Of a stretch of 8,489 nt of DNA, positions 1 to 5,802 are shown in pieces. The notes below the pieces were generated by a model, which did no database searches, was not told the DNA's origin, and was given only the letters and a program-made list of their open reading frames with translations. The DNA is taken from positions 1 through 8,489 of the forward strand of contig VGVU01000054.1 in assembly GCA_016873905.1 (NCBI GenBank), given 5' to 3'. The position numbers and the translations under genes were made by a program. The DNA comes from Betaproteobacteria bacterium (GTDB lineage: Bacteria; Pseudomonadota; Gammaproteobacteria; Burkholderiales; Thiobacillaceae). Numbering within the stretch: the stretch's first letter is position 1; each line of letters begins with the position of its first letter.

Positions 1-2
1 AT

Positions 3-947
<945 letters not shown>

Positions 948-958
948 TGCCATCTTCA

Positions 959-1036
<78 letters not shown>

Positions 1037-1037
<1 letters not shown>

Positions 1038-1408
1038 TCCGTCACGCACCTGCGCAACCCCAGAGGCTAAGGTCGCGATTTCTGGCCTGCGCCCTGGCGC
1101 TCTTTCCGACTCTGGCCATGGCGGCAGGCCCGCAGGACGGCACCACCTTGATGGGGATGTGCAACGGGGCCGACAAGGTCCGCAGCCTGGCCGTGATGTG
1201 TCACAGCTATACCAGCGGCTATGTCGAAGCGGCCAACTTCTACGCCATCAAACAGCGTGGCAAGCCGCTCTTCTGTATCAATGAGGAAGGAAAGAAAATG
1301 ATCCCGCTCCTCATCGCCTCGCGTATCAAGGCCCAGCCCGAGCTCGCCAAAGAACCCGCCTCGGCCATCCTGCACATCCTCTTCAGCCAAAACTTCGCCT
1401 GCAAATAG
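1037..1408 (+). CDS. Small exported Rap1a/Tai-family-like protein of unknown role; start codon uncertain
   Basis: The frame encodes a signal peptide and a roughly 95-residue mature protein. The leader is basic (RLRSR), then hydrophobic (FLACALALFPTLAMA), with an AMA-type cleavage site just before AGPQDG. The mature part shows the Rap1a/Tai immunity-like layout: DGTTLMGMC near the start, MCHSYTSGYVEAA in the middle, then PLFCINEEG and a final NFACK, with four Cys suited to disulfides in the periplasm. Members near T6SS effectors are immunity proteins, but many orphan copies such as this one have no known role, and nothing here points to an effector. No ATG, GTG or TTG lies between the tRNA end and the signal peptide. 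The ATG at 1118 would cut the leader in half. I place the start at ATC 1037 because it gives a normal 29-residue signal peptide and follows GAGGGGGG (1024-1031). CTG 1082 (after TAAGG 1068-1072) or GTG 1007 inside the tRNA are alternatives. Confidence 0.66.
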
Positions 1409-1431
1409 GCTCGCAGTAGCCGCATCTAAAA

Positions 1432-1467
1432 CAAGAAAGCCGCCCGGCAAACCGGGCGGCTTTCTTG
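1432..1467. terminator. Bidirectional rho-independent terminator
   Basis: A perfect 16-base inverted repeat (arms 1432-1447 and 1452-1467) closes a 4-base CAAA loop, with a GC-rich core GCCGCCCGG. The arm ends in CTTTCTTG, giving a T-rich tail on the plus strand. On the minus strand the tail reads TTTCTTGTTTT, which is a better T-run. It lies 23 bases after the stop of the exported protein gene and 50 bases after the stop of rplS, which converge on it, so it most likely ends both units. Confidence 0.9.
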
Positions 1468-1480
1468 GGTTTGGTCTGAG

Positions 1481-1505
1481 TGGGCTTGGTCTTAAGGCAA
1501 GCCCA
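1481..1505 (-). other. Hairpin immediately downstream of rplS
   Basis: The 8-base perfect inverted repeat TGGGCTTG / CAAGCCCA has a 9-base loop containing CTTAAG. It begins 12 bases after the rplS stop and precedes the main terminator. There is no T-run on either side, so by itself it is not a classic terminator. It could protect the 3' end of the ribosomal-protein mRNA; that role is inference. Confidence 0.5.
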
Positions 1506-1517
1506 ACCAGATCCAAC

Positions 1518-1892
1518 TTAGGCCTTGGGCGCCTTGTGGTGATCGAGCTTTTCCTTGATGCGGGCCGATTTGCCGGTCAGGCCGCGCAGATAGTACAGCT
1601 TCGCGCGACGCACATCACCGCGACGCTTGACCTCAACGCTGGCAACCAGCGGAGAATAGGTCTGAAAGGTCCGCTCCACGCCTTCGCCGGCGGAGATCTT
1701 GCGCACGATAAACGAGGAATTGAGGCCACGATTCTTCTTGGCAATCACAACGCCTTCGTAGGCCTGCAGACGCTCACGAGTCCCTTCCTTCACCTTAACC
1801 TGAACAACGACGGTGTCGCCAGGTGCAAAGGACGGCAGGGTTTTGCCCAGACGGGCGATTTCTTCTTGCTCCAGTTGAGCGATCAAGTTCAT
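1518..1892 (-). CDS. rplS: 50S ribosomal protein L19 (bL19)
   Basis: Structural protein of the large ribosomal subunit, at the 30S-50S interface. The product is 124 residues, close to the usual 115-130. Family signatures are clear: an N-terminal MNLIAQLEQEEI, the beta-barrel PGDTVVVQVKVKEGTRERLQAYEGVVI, then SFIVRKISAGEGVERTFQTYSP, and a C-terminal LYYLRGLTGKSARIKE. The frame could extend 13 residues upstream to ATG 1931. I chose ATG 1892 because it matches the family N-terminus and has a good ribosome-binding site (AAGGA, complementary to 1899-1903) six bases upstream. It is last in the rpsP-rimM-trmD-rplS operon, but 112 bases separate it from trmD, which allows its output to differ from that of the two enzyme genes. 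Convergent terminators follow. Confidence 0.97.
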   Translation of the reverse strand: MNLIAQLEQEEIARLGKTLPSFAPGDTVVVQVKVKEGTRERLQAYEGVVIAKKNRGLNSSFIVRKISAGEGVERTFQTYSPLVASVEVKRRGDVRRAKLYYLRGLTGKSARIKEKLDHHKAPKA

Positions 1893-1975
1893 GGTACTTC
1901 CTTTCTTTTGTTGAAGAGAGAGGTCCATCATGAAAACCCATGGAAACCCACAGGGGACATCACTTCGTTTCTAAA

Positions 1976-1994
1976 AGCCCGGATTAACCGGGCC
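1976..1994 (-). promoter_or_regulatory. Terminator-like hairpin with short T-run in the trmD-rplS gap (possible attenuator)
   Basis: Read on the minus strand, the stem GCCCGG / CCGGGC closes a 5-base TTAAT loop and is followed at once by TTTTAG. A G-T pair can extend the stem by one step. This is the shape of a weak intrinsic terminator, but it lies inside an operon, 85 bases upstream of the rplS start. Partial termination, or a 3'-end or processing site, would separate L19 production from TrmD. The function is inferred from structure alone; a stem this short may be leaky. Confidence 0.5.
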
Positions 1995-2003
1995 GGATTT
2001 CAC

Positions 2004-2024
2004 CCTATGGGGTATCCCCATAGG
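2004..2024 (-). repeat. Perfect hairpin spanning the trmD stop codon
   Basis: The 9-base inverted repeat CCTATGGGG / CCCCATAGG has only a 3-base loop. The trmD stop codon (TAG, complement of 2005-2007) lies in the 3' arm of the transcript. It sits 10 bases upstream of the second hairpin (1976-1994), so the trmD-rplS junction would carry two tandem stems in mRNA. A processing signal or a protective 3' structure is plausible. Confidence 0.55.
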
Positions 2025-2790
2025 ATGCAAGTAATTCTTTCTCTTCGCGACTCAAGGCCGACTGCGCCAAGCGTCGTTCCAGCACCTCCGGGCGTCGCGT
2101 CGCCGTCCGCCCCAAGGCCTGTTGCAAACGCCAGCGCGCGATCGCCGCATGGTTCCCGGAACGCAGCACCTCCGGAACCGCCTGCCCGAGATACACCTCG
2201 GGCCGCGTGTAATGCGGACAATCCAGCAAACCGGTCGCAAACGAATCCTCGGCCGCCGATTGCTCATTGCCCAGCGCACCGGGAAGGCGCCGAATCAGGG
2301 CATCCAGCAAAACCATGGCCGGCAATTCGCCGCCCGACAACACAAAATCACCAATCGAAACCTCTTCGACGGCGTGGCGCGTCAAGACCCGCTCATCCAC
2401 GCCCTCGTAGCGGCCACACAGCAGCAACAAGGCCTCTGCCTGACCCAGGTCTTCAACCCGTGTTTGATTGAGCACTCGCCCCTGCGGCGAGAGATAAATC
2501 AAACGCGGCCTGCTCGCCGTCGTCCCTTCAACATCCAGACCCGCCCGACGCCATTCGGCCTTCACAGCGGTCATGGCCAGATCCAGCGGCTCGGCCAACA
2601 TCACCATCCCGGGGCCACCGCCAAAGGGGCGGTCGTCCACCGTGCGATACGGATCCAGCGTAAACGCCCGCGGATCCCACAACTTCAACTCCGCCAGACC
2701 CTTCTGCAAGGCCCGGCCACTTACCCCGTGCTGCGTCAGCGCCGAGAAGGCCTCCGGGAAGAGGCTGATGACATCGTAACGCGGTGCCAT
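2005..2790 (-). CDS. trmD: tRNA (guanine-N1-)-methyltransferase TrmD
   Basis: Transfers a methyl group from S-adenosylmethionine to N1 of G37 in tRNAs with G at position 36, which prevents +1 frameshifting. The product has 261 residues (E. coli 255). SPOUT trefoil-knot motifs are all present: DDRPFGGGPGMV at 52-63, YLSPQGR at 99-105, LCGRYEGVDERV at 124-135 and SIGDFVLSGGELPA at 145-158. The linker EDSFATGLLDCPHYTRP at 181-197 carries the catalytic Asp (D182, equivalent to D169 of characterised TrmD), and R167/R168 lie in the expected arginine position. The ATG at 2790 overlaps the rimM TGA by one base (TGATG), which suggests translational coupling. An ATG at 2808 would overlap rimM further and extend beyond the family N-terminus. 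The stop codon sits inside a hairpin. Confidence 0.97.
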   Translation of the reverse strand: MAPRYDVISLFPEAFSALTQHGVSGRALQKGLAELKLWDPRAFTLDPYRTVDDRPFGGGPGMVMLAEPLDLAMTAVKAEWRRAGLDVEGTTASRPRLIYLSPQGRVLNQTRVEDLGQAEALLLLCGRYEGVDERVLTRHAVEEVSIGDFVLSGGELPAMVLLDALIRRLPGALGNEQSAAEDSFATGLLDCPHYTRPEVYLGQAVPEVLRSGNHAAIARWRLQQALGRTATRRPEVLERRLAQSALSREEKELLASYGDTP

Positions 2791-3308
2791 CAATAATCTT
2801 CGCCCCACTCCACCTCGATCTGTCGCTCCGCCAAATGGACCTCACGGACAATCGGCGCCACGAAGGGAATCAAGCGTTCACGCCCATCGGCATGGCCCTT
2901 CACAGACAACAAATCGTGGCCGCCGGTCTCCAGAATCCGCTCAACCCGGCCCAATACCGCACCGGCCAGGCCAACAACCTCAAGACCGATCAACTGATCC
3001 CAGTAATATTCACCGGCATCAGGCTCGGGCAATTCGTCGCGACCCACCGCGATTTCCTGCCCCACGGCCGCCTCGGCGGCCTCGCGATCTGCCACGCCAT
3101 CCAGTTTCACCAGCAGAAAGCGCCCGTGAACCTTGGCCTCCTGAACCTGCATCTCGCGCCAGTTTGCGTCTCGACCAACCAGCCAGTGCGGATAGTCCAG
3201 CAGGCTGTCCACATATTCCGTAAAGGGCTGAACCTTGACCCAACCCTTAACTGCGTAAGGGGCGGCAACCCGCCCCATCACGACCCGCGAATCAGGCAGC
3301 GGCAGCAC
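2790..3308 (-). CDS. rimM: 16S rRNA maturation / 30S assembly factor RimM
   Basis: Assists maturation of the 30S subunit head, acting with S19 and 16S rRNA processing. The product is 172 residues, typical for RimM. The N-terminal barrel begins VVMGRVAAPYAVKGWVKVQP (9-28) and contains FLLVKLDGVADREAAEA. The C-terminal PRC-barrel starts near GEYYWDQLIGLEVV (99-112) and includes LETGGHDLLSVK and RLIPFVAPIVREV, ending EVEWGEDY. The start taken is GTG 3308, which overlaps the end of rpsP by 17 bases. GTG 3281 or ATG 3278 would trim 9 or 10 residues but leave almost nothing ahead of the conserved VMGRV. None of the three has an obvious Shine-Dalgarno sequence, so translation is probably coupled to rpsP and weaker than that of the ribosomal proteins. 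The stop overlaps the trmD start. Confidence 0.95.
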   Translation of the reverse strand: MLPLPDSRVVMGRVAAPYAVKGWVKVQPFTEYVDSLLDYPHWLVGRDANWREMQVQEAKVHGRFLLVKLDGVADREAAEAAVGQEIAVGRDELPEPDAGEYYWDQLIGLEVVGLAGAVLGRVERILETGGHDLLSVKGHADGRERLIPFVAPIVREVHLAERQIEVEWGEDY

Positions 3309-3534
3309 TCGTCAAACGAGAGACGGTTTCGGACATCTGGGCGCCCACGCCTTGCCAGTAGGCCAGCCGCTCGCGGTTTACGCGCAGGGTCTCGGCATTG
3401 CCGGAAGCGACCGGGTTGTAAAAGCCGATACGCTCAATAAAACGGCCATCACGACGGTTGCGGGAATCCGCAACCACAATGGTGTAAAACGGACGGTGCT
3501 TGGCGCCACCACGGGAAAGACGAATAGTTACCAT
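3292..3534 (-). CDS. rpsP: 30S ribosomal protein S16 (bS16)
   Basis: Small-subunit protein bound to the 5' domain of 16S rRNA, needed for 30S assembly. The product has 80 residues, the usual size. The sequence is unmistakable: MVTIRLSRGGAKHRPFYTIV, then VADSRNRRDGRFIERIGFYNP at about 21-41, then LRVNRERLAYWQGVGAQ, with an Ala-rich end (LTSAAAA). ATG 3534 is the family start; the frame is open for 12 more codons upstream but without similarity. First gene of rpsP-rimM-trmD-rplS; a strong promoter lies 36-63 bases upstream. Only a weak GAG (complement of 3547-3549) is seen in the place of a ribosome-binding site, which is surprising for a highly expressed gene. Confidence 0.97.
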   Translation of the reverse strand: MVTIRLSRGGAKHRPFYTIVVADSRNRRDGRFIERIGFYNPVASGNAETLRVNRERLAYWQGVGAQMSETVSRLTSAAAA

Positions 3535-3662
3535 CGCTAAGTTCTCAAAAGCGCTACGGAAAGCGGCCAATTATATAAGACCGTCAAGGAATTGCAAGCG
3601 TCAGGGCCTGTCCCAAAACCCAAAACGCCGAACAGGACACGCGCGACACCGAGGCAAGACGC
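3535..3662. other. Intergenic region between rseC-like gene and rpsP
   Basis: These 128 bases hold the rpsP promoter in their left half. The right half, after the rseC-like stop, contains a tandem TTTTGGG pair (minus strand, near 3613-3628) and a small CAGGCCCTG palindrome (3602-3610). I see no convincing rho-independent terminator, so transcription of the rseC-like gene may read into the ribosomal operon. Confidence 0.5.
3570..3597 (-). promoter_or_regulatory. Sigma-70 promoter of the rpsP-rimM-trmD-rplS operon
   Basis: On the minus strand a perfect -10 TATAAT (complement of 3570-3575) stands 16 bases downstream of a -35-like TTGCAA (3592-3597, 4 of 6 to consensus). A TTGACG also occurs but only 6 bases from the -10, too close. 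Transcription would start near 3563, giving a leader of about 28 bases before the rpsP ATG. The flanking sequence is locally AT-rich in an otherwise GC-rich region, as expected for a strong promoter. Confidence 0.72.
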
Positions 3663-4100
3663 TCAATGCCCCTCAGCCTCGGACTGGCACGAGGCGGCTA
3701 CACCCGACCGAAGCAGGGTTGGGCGAGCATTGAAGCGGGCGCGGCGGCCGATGACAACCCCCAGACCCAAGCCCAGCAGCAACCCCAGCGCGGCCATTCC
3801 ATCGCCCCAGGCACTCAACAAAGTGGCCAGGACCAAGGCCCCAAGCAACGGCAAGCCATAGGCCAGAAGGATGGCCTTTCTCAACGCCCCGTCCTTCAAA
3901 CCAATCACCACGGCATCCCCCGGGCGGGCCGAGATGCCGTTGTCCACACGATATTCCGGCTCTCCCGTGTGCCAGATCTGGCTGAACATGGAACGACCGC
4001 AGCCGCGCCCCTGGCAGAGTCCGCATCCGGAAGGCGACTCCACTCGGACCCAAACCGACTCGCCTTCCAGGCGGGTCACACGGGCATTGATTTCAAGCAT
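3663..4100 (-). CDS. rseC: SoxR-reducing system protein RseC family (positive regulator of sigma-E activity type)
   Basis: Inner-membrane protein of 145 residues (E. coli RseC 159). RseC-type proteins are tied to keeping SoxR reduced together with Rsx/Rnf, and some were linked to sigma-E control. Visible layout: a short N-terminal beta stretch (MLEINARVTRLEGESVWVRV), a Cys cluster GCGLCQGRGCG with C26, C29 and C34, a loop with RPGDAVVIGLKDG, then two predicted membrane helices at about 75-97 (AILLAYGLPLLGALVLATLL) and 101-118 (GMAALGLLLGLGLGVVIG), and a basic tail starting RRARFNARP. A fourth Cys is near the end (C138). ATG 4100 is chosen because GAGG stands 5 bases upstream; the frame stays open to 4127. 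It is divergent from nadB, as the rpoE-rseABC operon is in enterobacteria, but rpoE, rseA and rseB are not between them here. The Cys cluster could bind a metal or an Fe-S centre; that is inference. Confidence 0.85.
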   Translation of the reverse strand: MLEINARVTRLEGESVWVRVESPSGCGLCQGRGCGRSMFSQIWHTGEPEYRVDNGISARPGDAVVIGLKDGALRKAILLAYGLPLLGALVLATLLSAWGDGMAALGLLLGLGLGVVIGRRARFNARPTLLRSGVAASCQSEAEGH

Positions 4101-4113
4101 TCTGGCCTCACTA

Positions 4114-4143
4114 AGGACACAACTCATCTTGGAGGCGTATATT
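4114..4143 (+). promoter_or_regulatory. Candidate nadB promoter
   Basis: AGGACA (4114-4119, 4 of 6 to TTGACA) and TATATT (4138-4143, 5 of 6 to TATAAT) are 18 bases apart. Transcription would begin near 4150, leaving about 50 bases of leader that carry a 10-base direct repeat. It lies in the divergent gap with the rseC-like gene and partly covers that gene's leader. Confidence 0.42.
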
Positions 4144-4167
4144 TAGGCCAAATCCGTAGCGGCACAA
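4140..4167 (-). promoter_or_regulatory. Weak candidate promoter for the rseC-like gene
   Basis: On the minus strand TTGTGC (complement of 4162-4167) and TAAATA (complement of 4140-4145) are 16 bases apart. Each matches the sigma-70 consensus at only 3 of 6 positions, so this is a placement guess in the 100-base divergent gap. It overlaps the candidate nadB -10. Confidence 0.25.
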
Positions 4168-4170
4168 GGT

Positions 4171-4194
4171 CTGCCCCAACAAGCCTGCCCCAAC
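4171..4194. repeat. 10-base direct repeat just upstream of the nadB start
   Basis: CTGCCCCAAC occurs at 4171-4180 and again at 4185-4194, a 14-base period, ending 6 bases before the nadB ATG. The stretch occupies the place where a ribosome-binding site would be expected, and no purine-rich one is seen. It may be an operator, an RNA-binding site or chance. Confidence 0.6.
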
Positions 4195-4200
4195 CACCTC

Positions 4201-5763
4201 ATGACTCCCTGCGACATCCTCATCATTGGCTCCGGCCTGGCCGCAAATACCCTGGCCTTATCCCTGCCGACCCACCTCAACATCCACATTCTGACCAAGA
4301 AGGCGCGCCAGGACAGTTCCAGTCAATGGGCGCAAGGCGGGGTTGCAGCCGTGCAGTCGCCCGACGATGACTTTGCCAGTCACATCCGCGATACCGAGAT
4401 CGCCGGCGCTGGGCTCTGCAACCCGGACACGGTTCGCCATGTCGTTGAACACGGCCCGGCGGCCATGCAATGGCTCATGGATCAGGGGGTGTCATTCGAT
4501 CGTCAGGCGGACGGATTTCACCTGACCCGCGAAGGCGGGCATAGCCATCGCCGCATCCTGCACGCCGCCGACGCCTCCGGACACGCCATCCAGGAAACCC
4601 TGTCCGCGCTGATCGCAACCCGGCCCAACATCACCGTCCACGAAAACATCATCGCCCTCGACCTGATCACCGGTACGCAACTCGGTAACGGCACATCCCG
4701 GGTTTATGGCGCCTATGCCCTGGACACCCGGAGCGGGCATGTACAAACCTGTCCCGCCCAGTCCGTCGTCCTCGCCACCGGCGGGGCCGGCAAGGCCTTC
4801 CTCTACACCACCAATCCGGACACGGCCACCGGCGATGGCATCGCGATGGCCTGGCGCGCCGGCTGCCGGGTGGCCAATATGGAATTCACCCAGTTCCACC
4901 CCACCTGCCTCTACCACCCGCACGCCAAGTCCTTCCTGATCAGCGAGGCGATGCGCGGCGAAGGCGCCGTGCTGCGCCTGCCCGACGGAACCCGCTTCAT
5001 GCCCGAATTCGACGAGCGTGCTGAACTCGCGCCGCGTGACATCGTGGCCCGAGCCATCGACCGGGAGATGAAACGGCGTGGCCTCGATTGTGTCTATCTC
5101 GACATCACCCACAAACCGGCCCGCTTCATCGTTGAACACTTTCCCAACATCTACGCCCGCTGCAAGGAGCTCGGCATCGACATCACCCAGGACTGGATCC
5201 CGGTGGCGCCGGCTGCGCACTACACCTGCGGCGGAATCATGGTGGACACCCACGGCTGCACCGACCTGGAAGGTCTCTATGCCATCGGCGAGACGAGCCA
5301 CACCGGACTCCACGGCGCCAACCGCCTGGCCAGCAACTCGCTTCTTGAATGTGTCGTTTATGGGCGCAGCGCGGCTGAACACATCGTCGCCCAGGCGCCC
5401 ATTGCCCTGCCTGCCCTCCCCACCTGGGACGAAAGCCGCGTCACGGATGCCGATGAAGAGATCGTCATCGCTCACAACTGGCACGAACTGCGCCGCTCCA
5501 TGTGGGACTATGTCGGCATCGTGCGTACCGACAAGCGGCTGGCGCGCGCCGCTCACCGCATCCGCCTGCTGACCGACGAGATCCACGAGTACTACAGCAA
5601 CTTCCGGGTGACCAACGACCTGATCGAACTGCGCAACCTGGTCTGTGTCGCTGACCTCATCGTGCGCTGCGCGCAGATGCGCAAGGAAAGCCGAGGCCTG
5701 CACACCTCAAACGATTATCCGGATCGACTGCCCGAGGCAAAGGACAGCGTCCTCACCCCCTAA
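4201..5763 (+). CDS. nadB: L-aspartate oxidase NadB
   Basis: Cytosolic FAD enzyme that oxidises L-aspartate to iminoaspartate, the first step of de novo NAD synthesis; NadA then makes quinolinate. The product has 520 residues (E. coli 540). The N-terminal FAD-binding site DILIIGSGLAAN is at 5-16. SQWAQGGVAAV (41-51) and HLTREGGHSHRRILHAADASG (107-127) follow, then LATGGAGKAFLYTTNPD (191-207). Active-site residues by alignment with E. coli from memory: E111, H233 in QFHPT, R279 in LAPRD and H340 in PAAHYTCGG. The second FAD segment is GLYAIGETSHTGLHGANRLA (358-377), and the C-terminal helical domain ends in the typical RKESRGLHTSNDYP. No other start codon lies close upstream; ATG 4201 has no recognisable ribosome-binding site. 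The FAD motif is GxGxxA, where E. coli has GxGxxG. nadA and nadC are not in the window. It converges on pepA. Confidence 0.97.
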   Translation: MTPCDILIIGSGLAANTLALSLPTHLNIHILTKKARQDSSSQWAQGGVAAVQSPDDDFASHIRDTEIAGAGLCNPDTVRHVVEHGPAAMQWLMDQGVSFDRQADGFHLTREGGHSHRRILHAADASGHAIQETLSALIATRPNITVHENIIALDLITGTQLGNGTSRVYGAYALDTRSGHVQTCPAQSVVLATGGAGKAFLYTTNPDTATGDGIAMAWRAGCRVANMEFTQFHPTCLYHPHAKSFLISEAMRGEGAVLRLPDGTRFMPEFDERAELAPRDIVARAIDREMKRRGLDCVYLDITHKPARFIVEHFPNIYARCKELGIDITQDWIPVAPAAHYTCGGIMVDTHGCTDLEGLYAIGETSHTGLHGANRLASNSLLECVVYGRSAAEHIVAQAPIALPALPTWDESRVTDADEEIVIAHNWHELRRSMWDYVGIVRTDKRLARAAHRIRLLTDEIHEYYSNFRVTNDLIELRNLVCVADLIVRCAQMRKESRGLHTSNDYPDRLPEAKDSVLTP

Positions 5764-5802
5764 CCGGAGCCTGCCAAGGCGGGATCTGCAAGAGCGGAGC
5801 GG
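5764..5802. other. Short convergent gap between nadB and pepA without a clear terminator
   Basis: Only 39 bases separate the two stop codons. An imperfect hairpin CCTGC-CAAG-GCGGG (near 5769-5782) is possible, but no T-run follows on either strand. Termination may be rho-dependent, or the transcripts may overlap. Confidence 0.45.

Noticed and set aside
1082..1408. T6SS immunity gene with a cognate effector
   Set aside because: The Rap1a/Tai-like layout is visible, but neither neighbour is an effector or T6SS component, so an immunity role is not supported here.
1536..2471. A 311-codon plus-strand open frame opposite rplS and trmD
   Set aside because: It spans two conserved genes and their gap on the other strand, and its Pro/Arg/Ala-rich composition is that of a shadow frame.
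3581..3587. TTGACG as the -35 of the rpsP promoter
   Set aside because: It is only 6 bases from the TATAAT, too close for sigma-70; TTGCAA has the proper 16-base spacing.
3666..4370. A 234-codon plus-strand frame across the rseC-like gene into nadB
   Set aside because: It overlaps two well-supported genes and has no known domain.
4492..5703. A 403-codon open frame on the minus strand opposite nadB
   Set aside because: It lies wholly antisense to a clearly conserved nadB, has no recognisable domain and is rich in Gly/Val/Asp as expected from the complement of GC-rich codons.
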